NCBI GenBank assembly: GCA_029706075.1
Contig: JAINUG010000015.1
Coordinates: forward strand, 3,507,154 to 3,571,153
DNA length: 64,000 nucleotides
Source: Aldrovandia affinis
Lineage: Eukaryota > Chordata > Actinopteri > Notacanthiformes > Halosauridae
Direction of reading: 5' to 3'
This document shows positions 31,320 to 48,720 of the stretch, piece after piece; position 1 is the stretch's first letter; each line of letters starts with the position of its first letter. The notes under the pieces were generated by a model that did no database searches, had not been told where the DNA came from, and saw nothing but the letters and a program-made list of their open reading frames with translations. Both the position numbers and the translations under genes were made by a program.

Positions 31320-32875
31320 TCGTCGTTTGAAATTAAAATTTCCCAAGATGCAAAACGTGATTCTAAGAAGTGTTTTCAATATTGTAGTAGTAAAAGAAAA
31401 GCTTTTTGAGGTTAAATGCATTAAGAATAAGGAAGGACCTTTGGTTTATAATAATAAGGATATTGCTAAAACCCTAAACAGTTTCTTTGTTGAGAGATTT
31501 ACTAGAGAAGAGGTTATACATATGCCTAAATGTATAGCCAATGTGCAGAATGTTTTGGAGGATTTGGAGATAAGTTATGTAGAAGTACTACAAAAACTAC
31601 AAAAGTTTAAGACAAATAAGGCAGCAGGCCCTGATTGCATATATCCCAGAGTACTCAAAGAACTGGGCAAAGTATATATAAACCATTGACAGATATGTTT
31701 TATGCAATCCATAAACACTGGAGAAATACCAGATGACTGGAAGCAGGGTAGTATAATTCCAATATATAAGAAGGGGGACCGTACTGACACAGGGAACTAT
31801 AGGCCTGTCAGTTTAACTTGCATCACATGTAAAATACTGGAATGTATTATTAGGGACAAGGTGGAATCATTCTTGAAAAATAATAGTACTTTAAGGGAGA
31901 GCCAACATGGTTTTCTCAAAGGGAGGTCATGCCATAACAAACCTCCTGGACTTTTTGAAGAGGCTACAAAGTGTGTTGACCTGAACCAGGCATATGATAT
32001 TATATATTTGGACTTTCAAAAAGCATTTGACAAGGTACCACATGAGAGGCTCATTGTTCAAATGAATTCAGTAGGACTTTCTGGAGTTGTTTCAGAGTGG
32101 GTTCATAATTGGCTGCAAGGGCGAATACAAAGAGTAACAGTAGGTGGGTCCGTATCTGACCTAGGTGCTGTGGGCAGTGGAGTCCCAAAGGGATCGGTGC
32201 TGGGACCTCTGCTCTTCCTAAGGAATTGTAGATGATCAAAGTCTATCTGCATCAAAGCAGTGTACTGCAGCAGTGAAAAAGGTCAACAGGATGCTGGGAT
32301 ACATAGCAAAACGTATTGAGTATAAATCAAAGGAGGTTATATTAATCTTATATAATGCCTTTGTCAGACCTCACTCAGAACATGTAGTTATGTATGTAGT
32401 ACTGTGTGTAGTTCTGGACACCACACTACGAGAAAGATATATAAACTCTTGAAAAAGTTCAAAGAAGGGCAACTAAATTGATACCTGGTATGAAAGGTAA
32501 AAGTTATGAGGATAGACTTAAGGCACTCAATATATTTAAGCTTAGCAAACGGAGACTTAGGGGGGATTTCTATTGAGGTTTTTAAATTCCTAAAAGGTAT
32601 TAACAAAGTGAACTACCAAAGATTTTTTAAGATAAGTGGTATCAGCAGAACAAGAGGCCACAGGTGGAAATTAGTTAAAGGCGAATTCCGTGCGGATATT
32701 AGGAAGTTTTTCTTTACACAGAGAGTTGTCAATGCCTGGAACAGCGTGCCAGGTCAGGTAGTAGAGGCAGAAACACTATTCAAGTCTAGGCTAGATGCAG
32801 TACTAGATACCTATTAGATTAGGACATGATGAGCACAGCTGGGCTGAAAGGCTAGTTCTTGTAATTATGTATTCT
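31320..32875 (+). pseudogene. CR1/Rex1-like LINE reverse transcriptase, deleted copy
   Basis: The translation begins in the linker before RT (VYNNKDIAKTLNSFFVERFT). It contains RT block motifs KAAGPDCIYPRVLKEL, DWKQGSIIPIYKKGD and GNYRPVSLT, then SQHGFLKGRSC, IIYLDFQKAFDKVPHERL (first catalytic Asp) and GVPKGSVLGPLLF. The block with the catalytic FADD/YADD should follow. Instead the sequence jumps at about 32220 to a region normally more than 60 residues later (AAVKKVNRMLGYIAKRIEYK), so the active site is deleted. The C-terminus ([49 protein letters not shown]) is present with frameshifts. A stop splits the frame at 31687. It is 5'-truncated and inactive. Confidence 0.93.
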
Positions 32876-34723
32876 TAAGATGTAGCCTACATGTAGCTAT
32901 GGATTGTGATACTGTAACAACATTTTTTTAGTTTGAATTAATTTTTATTTTGACAAGTTGAAAAGGTAGCTTAAAACATATAATAACCAAATGTCTGTTG
33001 TGTTATCAACTCCCCCACAATGCTCAATATTATTAACGGTCTGTATATTGCATTTCTTCAACAGTTAAATTATTATCTTTATTGCAAATTAATCTTGACT
33101 TTACTTTGTTAGAGGATTTTTACACTTCATTATCATTGTTCAAATCGGCATAACGAGGACATTTCAGTTCATTATTTTTCACAAAAAAGACATAGGCAAT
33201 AGTAAAAAAAGAAAGAAGTAAAAGCGTTCTTATTTAAAGATATTTGGATAGTACATTGCTTGGCCCATAATTTCAACACAAACTACTTCACCACATGCTG
33301 CCACTTGATGACACATGTTGATTTATTTTGTCTGGCACAGCTGGACAGTAATGTCACTTTAGTAGCATTATTGAGCATTTGTGCTGGAATGTGACTGCTG
33401 GCCAGGTGCAAGCACTAAAAGAACATACTGACTCTAAGTGAACAGAGGACAGGAGGTCATATTTGAAAAGTGTTATTATATAGACCCATGTTCTACATCC
33501 TCACACAGAGGAGCAATAACTCCTTTACTAAGGCTTAAAATTCCTGCATCATTGATTATTGTCAACAGTTCTCCCCTCAATTTATTTCTCAAATTTCAAT
33601 ATGTCATCTTGGATGAGCAAAAATGATTAAAGTAGGTACCACATCATTGCCCCATCGAGCTGCCACATACCGATCCAGAAAAAACATTGCATTATTTTAA
33701 GAAGGAAGACAAAATTTTGCCTATTATAGAGCCCATCCAATGGGAAGAGATTGCAGTGATGAGGGAGTTTATATCGTCTGCTTGAATGCACCTTTCAAAT
33801 GCTTGATAGACAATTTCCCCACTCTTATGAATACCACTGTTAGCCATATAAGAGCTGCAGGATCCAATAATACACTCCTGAATTATGCATCATTTTATTA
33901 TACATATGGTAAATAACACCAATGAAATATTTACAAAGTTTGCACAGTCTTCAGTTTTACTTCTTCTTCTACAAGATAACTTTTTCCTTGCTTTTATCAA
34001 ACATATAGCCAGATAATTACATAATAATTAATCTGTCATCAAAATATTTAGCTTAAAGGAAAAAAGGTAAAAATTGCAACACAATGTCAATATTCATAAT
34101 TGGAAGTGGCCAACTCCGTGCCCAACGCTCTAGCATGTTGGTACATACAGAACATGGGCCTTCAGAATCAAGAGTAGAAGTCAAATTCTCCAGTAAAACT
34201 TTCCTGAAACTTTCCTTAGGTTTGCTTGTCGAGCCTTGCTAACTGCCAAACAATATTTCTCGTTAGACTTGGGTCTTTACTCAGTTACTCTAAAGCTCCA
34301 GGTTCTTCGCCTAGCTCACCCCAGGCAAGTCCACATGACACAACTCCAAATGATACATGTTAAAACTGCGGTGGCATCCTTTCCCACATCTTCTTTAATC
34401 CAGTTATCTGGTGTTGCACCACTAGGTTTCTGGTTCTTTGCTGTCTGTTTCACTTTGGGGAAACCTTGTATTTGACTTCTTTATTTAGGCTTTGCATTCA
34501 TATTGCATTTTGGGCCCATATACTGGAACAATCCTCTGAGTGGCATGGGGTCTGCTTGTTCATGGGGCATATTCCTGCCACTGAAAACTTGATCACATGG
34601 CACATCGTACAAATACACATCGTACAAATACAGTTCTTGCATTCATTTAATAGCAGTTGTTTCCATGGTAACTGGTTACCACAACTGAAAACAAATTCTT
34701 ACCATTAACAAAGCAATAATTGA

Positions 34724-34759
<36 letters not shown>

Positions 34760-37299
34760 TGTATATATATGTAAATAGTAAATAGATAACCTAAAATTAC
34801 AAAGAGAGCAAGAAAATATGTAGAGACTGACAAATAGAACATTAAAAAAACAAGAATCCAAAATGAGTAATGTATAAGTCATATTTAAGAAATTAAAGAA
34901 AAACCCTAAGAGAAAATGTTTTGGTTACCTTGGATATCATATTTTCTATCTTTAGATATGTACCCTCTGGTATATTTTTAATTCCATGCTCCTCTCATTT
35001 CTCACTGTCCAACTGTAGTGGCATGGATAACTGCATGTGTGGGAAGTGCAGAGTCCAATGAAGTCACAGTTCAGGTCGATCACATTTTCCTTCCTCCTAA
35101 TCCTGTGACAGATATGAGCTAACTACTTAACGTTCTGTGTGAGCAGTCTCAAATGTCTGCAGTTCTGTTGTTGATTGCTGTCGAAATTGGCAAACATTAC
35201 TGCATCTTGACTGCTACTGTTCCTCTGCAATATGTCCTCCAGATAATATAATTTCAGTCCAAACCAGGACTCTTGATAAGATTCACATATTGTGTGAGTG
35301 TTCCTTTTGATATAAAAAGAAACCAATCAAATCACTCTCCTGGGTTTGTATGCTTCATCAGTTATCAGGCAGTATGCTAATGCAAGCTGGAGGTTGCAAA
35401 CAGGAGTTCCATGCTCATAGCTTCCGGTTGTTGGTTTTTGAAAGAGAGGTCAGACAACCTGATTTGCTGATTCCTAGAAAAGCTGACTAGCATAAAATTA
35501 ATGAGCACTGATTTTCAACAAGACAAATGGATACCCAGTAGCCCATAGCTGATGGCTGTCATTGTTTCAGAAGGGCTCACTCCATGAAGTGCGATGCTCT
35601 TGACATGATGTCAGAGACAACGCTCCTGTCACCAAACTGCCAGCTGTCTGAGTTTTGATAATGTTCCACAGACACGCACTACACTGCAGCGGGCCTGCTT
35701 GTGAGGGCCACAGAACATCATATGATAGACTTGGTCAACCAAGCAGATAGAAGGCGCGAGAAGGCATCAGAGGAGTTGCTGTCAGCCACAGTAAGTTAGA
35801 TGTTATTGTCATTGATACACATAGGGGACTTCTGCATTCTCTCTGCCAGAATCATGAGCACATTTTGAAACACTTTTGACAAAGAGGAAAACAGCAATAT
35901 TTTTACATTATTAAAAGTATCTTCCATGACATTATGCATCTGCTGTGTAGAAACCCTTATCCAAGCTGTTTTACATGGCTCCAATATTACATCTTATCCA
36001 TCTTATTTAATACTTAAATATTTTCTGAAGCAGTACTCTTTGTACCTGATATCAACATTTCAAATGACTTGCTCGAGGGTAAACCACTATAACACACAAA
36101 TTACTGTAATTAGCAATCAAGTTGCCATAGATCACATGTTTAAAGGAATATATATTAGTAGAGGCTCTGTATATTTCCTGAATCATTTGGATGAGTTTCC
36201 TACCGCCTCCTCTCTTAAAATGTGCTTATGAGAAATGATTTAAACTCTTTCAAGATTTATCACAGGTTTGTGGCAGCCAGCGAATTATGTATCCTTCCCC
36301 CTCAAAATAGCCTCATCTGCAACTCTTACATTTCATCTTTCAAATTAAATGGACCATCGGCCACCAGGGGGGCCCTGTCCAGTCTTGGAAGTCTAACTTA
36401 CTACAGTATAGTGTATACACACATTCTGCAAATCTGGTTACTTTGGTGAAACGTAATGGCAATGCTCAACCACCATTGGTGGTTTCCCATGGAAGCCCAT
36501 TGAAATACACTTGTTTTTAGGAAGGGGGTTTTAAGTAGTTATCGATCTGACAATGCCAAACAGTTGCTATGTGGCCCTATGTACTAATAACAAAAATAAA
36601 AACTACTATATTTGAATAATTAGGCAGTAATAAACTGACACCATTGCAGTCATTATTTAGGCTTCCTTTATGAATCAAAGAAAACTATGGTTGAATGGAT
36701 TGTGAGAGATGCAGACATGATACCAGCAACTTTGATCTGACCTTGACCTTCTCTGACGCTCCGGTGATAATGCTGACTGCTTGTGCTGCTCTGACGATGT
36801 TGTGGTCATAACTATGACGATGATGATGATGTGCTCACTGCCCCTGATGCTGCCTGCCTGCCTCACTACAGCAAAATAAAGGGATTATTCTCATATTAAA
36901 CACCTGACATCATATAATTTAAGACAATCCTACCATCTACATTCAATAACAAATTCGTGTTTTTTTTGGTCAAATTAGTACTTTGATGAAACATTAGAAA
37001 CAAGTCAAGAGATAAATTGGCAGTTTATTAAAGACTTGGAACATAGGTAATGCAAATGTTAGAAAACATGAGGAAATACATTTTGGTATACTTGGGAATA
37101 CTAGCCTCACAAAGAAATTGTTTTCTCTTATAGAGAAACAATACAGGGTATGGTAGGTAAATCATTTCTTGAATTAAGGTAAAAGCTAACACATTAATTT
37201 TGCAACATATCAAAATAAATATTATGAGCTGTCCCCTTACCTTGTAAGCAAATTCTAATCTCTGTTTTTTCCTAACAAAGTGCTTGATCACGCAGTCAT
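32876..37299. other. AT-rich non-coding DNA
   Basis: No gene or complete mobile element was recognised. It includes (TA)n at 34727-34770 and a CTCF-like CCACCAGGGGGGCCC at about 36361-36375. Confidence 0.45.
34727..34770. repeat. (TA)n microsatellite
   Basis: (TA)16 interrupted once by CTG, then a further (TA)4. Confidence 0.9.
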
Positions 37300-37309
37300 A
37301 CCAGCTAGG

Positions 37310-37640
37310 GGTTTTCAAGCAGTTAGATAGCTATCTAACGTTAGCCTAGTTCAGTTGAAATATGCGAGATGAGACAAATTATTTGCTAGATAACGTTAAC
37401 TAGGAGCTAACTTATAATAATAACTAGCTTATTATTTGACATGTTGAATATACAGAGACTTTCTTATAAAACGCCATGCTAACTAGCTAGCTAGCTAAAA
37501 TCTCATGTTTTATCTGAAATGCAAATGTTAGCTAGTCAACTAACGTTAGCTAAACTAGTCTAAGCAAGTCAGCAGACTGACAAATAAGTGCAATTATCTA
37601 ATATTAGCTAGCTACTGTGGCTAACTCTCAAACTCCAAGT
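37310..37640. repeat. Low-complexity CTAGCTA / TAACGTTAGC stretch
   Basis: Palindromic tetramers GCTA, TAGC and AACGTT are heavily over-represented (for example GCTAACTAGCTAGCTAGCT near 37480). A shorter similar stretch lies at 19318-19372. Such stretches are frequent in teleost introns; no function is implied. Confidence 0.65.
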
Positions 37641-38097
37641 GATCAATTTAGAATAGAAATGATTAACAGTTCAATTTAAATACAGAATTACAATAATAGA
37701 GGAATGAAGACCAAATAATTCAAACTATTGCCAACCTCACCTGTAACAAACGTCACTCTTCAAAAACTCCTGTGCCCAAGCCGCAAATATTGTAGCTATT
37801 GGATGGAGTCACAGACAGATCCTGATTGACGGAGGCATGTCAAAATATGATTTGAGCTTCCAGGCAGGTCAATATTGTCCAATTAAATTACCAAAACCCA
37901 TCACATGTTATTCCATTAAATACAGTGAGTCCATACAAACCCAGAGACAACTCCGACCGGCCGAGCTTTAAAAAATATTTCCTATCCCCCCAACAATTAT
38001 AGGGGAAGCCGAGCTTCCCTTGTTGTCTTAAATAAATCATCGCTGCTACAAAGAGGAAAAATACTAGGGGCAATCTGTGACTACAATGAGAGCGATT

Positions 38098-38130
<33 letters not shown>

Positions 38131-40071
38131 GATCTGATGGTAAATGACAACAATGCGTTCCCAAAAAATTTAGAGAGTGATGCTTGTAAACACTTGGCAC
38201 AATCATAAGCATGAGCTACACATTACAACATTTGATCAAGATTGATGATGTTTTGATTAAATCTTTGCATTTGAAAGCACAGGTAGTATGAGATACCAAA
38301 AGGACAGACCAAGCTGCAGTTCATTTTCTTATCTGTTGATGCAAAACAACAGGTCATTGCAAAAATACAAAGTAAATACACAGGACTTCTCGTTTTTGTA
38401 TTCGGTTCATGAAGCTATAAGCTCATATTTAGTATGCTCATGAATTTAAAAGTAAGTATTCAGAATGCTTGTAGTCCTGCCATTAGGATGGCAGCGATGT
38501 GTTACTAATTACATAGCCAGGTAGACAATGAGTATTTAATCTACAGTTTGAAACTTTAAAACAGGTATTTTCTCTGGCCCTTCCTCAAAACATAGTCTGA
38601 ACCATACCTCTCACCATTGATTGATTTTAATGGCATAACGCTCATTACAGTTCAAATGAATGAATACTAAACAGATCTTAAATCAATAGGAAGTTGGGAC
38701 AAAACACATGGTGGTAATGAATGAATCCAGGTCTACAACTTCATCCACCTACTGACAGGGCAGCTCCAGTAGCCAGTAGCATTGATCATCAGCCTTCCTT
38801 CTGGGGCAGGGTGATGAGAATCTGCTCTGTACTGAGCAGAGTGAGTAATGAAGAGGTGATATGGGCCAGGAAGGAGCTGTGCTGGGACAGAGGAGATACT
38901 TTTAAAATGAAATCACTCTAGGTTCTGTTTGAGAAATGTATTAGGGGTTAGGGCTAAGCTATATATATTTTTTTCTAACTCAAGTTTTCTTTATGCAATT
39001 AACAATAATGTGGAAGGAGAGAGTGAAAAGGTTATGTTAAAGTGTATACAATACAGCCATCAATACTGTTCACTTTTACTCTCAAGAATACTGGCATCTA
39101 TGTGTCGAGTACTCTACACAGTTGCCCCTATAAATATTGTCTACTGACATTTGATTTGCAGCAGCTTTTGTTACCCTTGACACCCTTGACAAAGTGCATG
39201 GCTCGTCAAGTTCAGTGAATCCTCATGTTTTTACCCCCAAATTAATTCCCATATAATGTATGTGCTGTGGACTTCATATAATACAATGATGTTAAACCCT
39301 TGGGACTTTCAACTGACAATACCTGCACAAAATATTAAATATACACAACTAAATAAGCATACAACTGTTATTATTGTGCTCTGGGACAATAGTCAACAGT
39401 AGGCTACTCTGAATGCATTGAGAAGTATTATAATAGACATGCTTTTCCAATTATGAACAGGAAGGCATAATACATTTTTAAGGTTTTTATTTTTAATATT
39501 TTGCCAGACAAGTTTTCCTCAGCCACAGGGTCAATATTAAGGTGTGGTGGCACTGATTGTGGTCCATGGCACCACAACCTTTGCTCATGTAAGCTTGCTT
39601 GTGTTAAACACTCAGCAGCTATTGTCAACTGTCAGTATGCGGATTCCTTAAGAGCCGTTTAGATTCAATTACCCTACTCCTCCTCATGAACTGTGAATGT
39701 GTGGCAATCTAAACAGAGGCCTGTGTTCAATCTCACTGCATCACACACGTTAATGCTTGTATGTCATTCAACCATTAAATTGAGAGTCTCGCGGCAAACC
39801 AGTCCTTTGGGTATTATGCTTGTTAAGGCCAGCAGTGCTCAAAGTTAATGAATAATGTAGTTATGAGTAAGGCAGGAAGACAGCAAAGAAGACCAGCTCT
39901 CTAAAACTAGCTAGCTATGTTCTTCAACTCTGTGATACCCCACTGCGATACATAATACAAGACCATGTGAAAATATTTCAACCACAGTTACAGGATCATC
40001 AAGATTAACTTTGATACAGTTTATCTTAGAAACAGGATTTATTTAGATTTAGAAAGGATATAGATATAGAG
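37641..40071. other. AT-rich non-coding DNA
   Basis: No gene was recognised. It contains (TTTA)7 at 38103-38130. Confidence 0.45.
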
Positions 40072-45590
<5,519 letters not shown>

Positions 45591-45622
45591 GGCGGAAGTG
45601 TCCGAGTGGTGAAGGATAGCGA
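45591..45622 (+). other. tRNA-Ser/Leu-like 5' fragment
   Basis: GGAAGTGTCCGAGTGGTGAA closely matches the acceptor, D-arm and A-box portion of class II tRNAs (GTGTCCGAGTGGTTGAAGG type). No anticodon arm, variable arm or B box (GGTTCGAATCC) follows, so it is not a functional tRNA. It may be a tRNA pseudogene or SINE head remnant, or chance. Confidence 0.3.
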
Positions 45623-45940
45623 GTTAAGTTGCTCCCTGCTGGCACCATAAACACAGTTCACACTCTTTTGGGTTACTTCAGGGCATAGTTCTGTGAATTG
45701 CCCTACACTAATGAGCTATAATGTTACACTGGTAGCACTAGCTAGCATGGCTCCAGCACTGAAGTATTTCATCAAATCTAATGTGATAATTGGTACACTA
45801 TAAATGCAGTGTAAATGTGTGTAAATGCAGCCTCCTTTTTCGTGCTATTATTTTATCAATGGTGGGTGCTATATAAACGTTGCCAAAATAGTGTCCTCAG
45901 TCCTCAGTATTGCCACAACATTATCATTCTATGTCAAATA

Positions 45941-46215
45941 CACTTTCATTTGAAACCTTCATGCGACAGAATACAAAAGTTAGAAGATAAACCATATACA
46001 ACCATAAATTGCAACGTCAAAAAACATTCATTTTCAACCACTATGTGACACAATACCAATCATATAATCATTTTACTATCTAATCTAATACAAATTTTCA
46101 ACTTTTATGTGATTCAAAACCAATGTCAGAGGATGACCATCAGGATCGAACATCATCTCAAAGTGTAGAAAACTTTCATTTTCAACCTTGATGTAATGTC
46201 ATTCTAATACAATGT
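45941..46215. repeat. Degenerate tandem repeat, about 70-80 bp period
   Basis: A core of CATTTTCAACC.(A/T)(T)GATGT type recurs at about 45945, 46027, 46097 and 46177 with diverged spacers (ATACAATG/AATACCAATG). Fish genomes commonly carry arrays of this kind. Boundaries are approximate. Confidence 0.5.
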
Positions 46216-46396
46216 TAAAGTCGTAATTATGTTTGTGCAACCAAAAGTTCCCATGGAATGACACCAATAGCTAAAGTTAAATAGATGGCAACGATTTGAA
46301 TTATACATCAATTATATGTTTGGTTGTACAACATTTTGGTTGTACTGTAAATAGATTTGTATTATTACAAGAAAACCAACGTTACATATCATAAAT

Positions 46397-47560
46397 ATGT
46401 TCCTAATGAGTTGCAAATTGGATAATGGGTGTAATAATTTGGGCTTAAATGTCATCCAATCTTGGTGTCTTCTATGTAATGTGCCATTATTTCTTGGTGA
46501 TCTGGAAGGAATGGCAGCTGTTACTGTTGCTACTACAGATAGTGAATATTGTGTTTTTGCCTATATTGACCAAGGGTATAATCATCTGTCTGAAACACTT
46601 GATTGTTTGAACATTATATATTATTCAATTATCCTTGATAGAAATATGTTGCCTAAAGAATAATTTCATGATTCATTATCCTCGTTGTATTAGGAATATC
46701 AGACCAATTATTCACATGTGGTGCATGTGTTTTGAAGAGACACAATTTCTTTAAAAAACAATTCAATAGTATCAAACATATGACCAAAACATTGGCAAAG
46801 TTATATGGCATAACCCATTCTTCACACTACTTCCATCGCAGATACAGAACCCTTGCCTGGAAACGGGCACGCTTTGGCAGGAGTTTTGTCCCCTCTGCCA
46901 TAACATCATTAAACAAAATACCTCGGTAAAAATCATGTATAGATGAGCATGACTGTGTATGTTGGTAAAAATGTGGATGTACCCATGTGGGCGCATATTT
47001 AATGTATGTATGTAATAGTGGTGTGTATATTTGTATCTATGTAATTTATGTAATATATGTGAGGCTTTCTCTGTACAGACTGTGGCAACACATTTCCTGA
47101 AAAGGACAATAAACAATCTATCTATCTATCTATCTATCATACAATTGGGAAAGTTTCAGCCATGACAGCTTAGCTATGGGTCCAGGAAAGAGGATGCCAT
47201 TAGCTGAAGTGAAAGAGGGTTATGAGATTGCAAACAAATTGAACGTCTCTAGGTCTACCTATGTATTCTCAGTTAAATGGGTTAAGCACCAAGGCCAGAC
47301 TTATACCTATGTGTGGCGAAGAAGCCATTGAAATGCCAGTGTTTCACAAAAGGTATTATAATAAAAGATGGTAAAGTATTCTTAGTTGCTACAGCTCTAG
47401 AGACCCTTTGTTTCAAAGATTATTTCCATGCATTGCAATGAAAAAAAACAAGCCCTGTCATATTTGTGATGTCAACTACCTTGTGTACTACAGATCATTT
47501 GATTTGCAAATGTCATATGGAACAGATTTCTGCTCATTTGTTGTCCCATATTGTCATACA
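46397..47560 (+). pseudogene. Broken gene of a multicopy fish family resembling EnSpm/Tnp2 transposase
   Basis: Segments in different frames line up in order with an uncharacterised protein family I know from many fish genomes. They are VPLFLGDLEGM (about 46480-46515), FMIHYPRCIRNIRPIIHMWC (46665-46724) continuing MCFE, HNFFKKQFNSIKHMTKTLAK (46741-46800), then, after a LINE insertion, FSVKWVKHQGQTYTY (about 47269-47313), EMPVFHK, ALETLCFKDYFHA and DLQMSYGTDFCSFVVPYC (47501-47554). The HYPR...HMWCM(R/C)FE block resembles the H.P....GP..YRWMYPFER block of plant EnSpm-associated DUF4218, hence the transposon inference. At least three frameshifts, several stops and the insertion destroy it. Whether the family is a transposase or a domesticated host gene is not settled here. 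Confidence 0.6.
46803..47140 (+). mobile_element. 5'-truncated LINE 3' end with (TCTA)n tail
   Basis: The translation SHYFHRRYRTLAWKRARFGR continues SFVPSAITSLN. It resembles the extreme C-terminus of fish LINE ORF2 proteins (pattern R.YR.....R...SFVPSAI..LN). It is followed by a 3' UTR ending in AATAAACAATCTATCTATC, a tetranucleotide tail. The insertion splits the EnSpm-like frame between LAK and the next conserved block. Flanking ACATTGGCAAAGTT (46789-46802) and ACAATTGGGAAAGTT (47141-47155) look like a diverged target duplication. Being 5'-truncated, it was dead on arrival. Confidence 0.7.
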
Positions 47561-48125
47561 ATGCAACTTTGAGAAAATGATTTTTGTTTGTTTCAGTTCA
47601 GGAAAGCTCTTGCTGAATGGTTAATTATGTGTGGCTCTGCTTTTGTTGTCAAGTTTGTTTAAATCAGGCACATCACATTGTCGCATCTTCTGACTTTTGA
47701 TATATGTACAATATACAGTATTGTGCTCCTGTTTAAAGAAGAATGTTGACCTTTTTAACTTGTAACACAATTTCCTCTATTGTTATGAGACAGGGATTGA
47801 ATTTAGGAATTTTTGGCACTGGCCAGATGGGCTAGTGCTCTGAAATTTCTACTTATCCCAGCTCAAATACCACCAACCCATAGTGTGAAACCAAAGAGGC
47901 TGAAAAAAAAATCTTATTTAGTCTTCCAAGCTAGTGAAAGGGTCCACTTGTGCCTTGGAATATTAGCCTCCGTCTAGCAGTCTAGCTTGTTTTCCATCCC
48001 AGTGTACAGAATAACGCTTTTCTGTGAGATTATAAAATTGGCTGTGGATTCAATTATTCATTGGTAAGAGTATATTTCAGGTCATAGCAATTGTAAAGAA
48101 TAGAAAATTGTAACTCATGAATTTA

Positions 48126-48230
48126 CAACTACACTTGAAAGAGTAAATGGAGATTTAACACTGAAGAGTACATTTTCAACTACACTTGAAAGAGTAAACA
48201 ACATTTTAACACTGTCGAGTTGATTTAACG
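48126..48230. repeat. 52-bp duplicated unit
   Basis: CAACTACACTTGAAAGAGTA occurs at 48126 and again at 48177, each followed by an ATTTTAACACTG-like segment. It may belong to a MITE of the ACACTTGA..AGTGT type whose other end (AGTGTTAAATTGACACT) is near 48330-48348. Confidence 0.55.
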
Positions 48231-48720
48231 AGTTGACTTATGAAGAGTACATTTACACCAAACACTTTATGTAAATTGAAATTAAAATTAGTGAGTGTTG
48301 ACCAGAACAAAATATTAACACAATGCAGTGTTAAATTGACACTGAAATCTACCTCAAGTAATACTACCTCAAGTGTAAAAGTTGCACTGCAGGGAGTGGG
48401 ACCACATATTATCTGAGACAGTCTTAAAGTGAACTATATAGGTGTTAATTAAACATAAGCATTTTTACTGTGTAGGCAAACCCAACTGATTTTGTTTGTT
48501 ACAAATGTAATGATCTACCACCATTTAACGATCCAGATGTTTTTGATTGCACTTGAACTTAATTGATACAAGTTGTGCAGGTTATGTAATAGGTTATATT
48601 TTTCACCTGCAAGCAAGAGATTTTGTTAATGACAGACCTTGGATCCATGGGCATTGGTTGATTTAGAGATGAAGGATATCACTAACAAATATGGGATGCC
48701 AAAATACTGAATAGACTAGA

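Larger units (their letters stand above)
46274..48720 (+). mobile_element. Copy A of a dispersed sequence carrying an EnSpm/Tnp2-like pseudogene
   Basis: The outer parts of this segment are shared with 52626-53095. The left block (46274-46425, with GTTAAATAGATG, GGTTGTACT.TAAAT and AATATGTTCCTAAT) matches 52628-52765. The right block (about 48480-48710, with TTTTCACCTGCAAG, TTTTGTTAATGACAGACC and GATTTAGAGATG) matches about 52885-53080. Between them, copy A holds the pseudogene, a LINE insertion and about 0.9 kb of unassigned sequence that the other copy lacks. I infer two members of one family, the second with an internal deletion. CACTA-type termini were not found. Confidence 0.5.
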
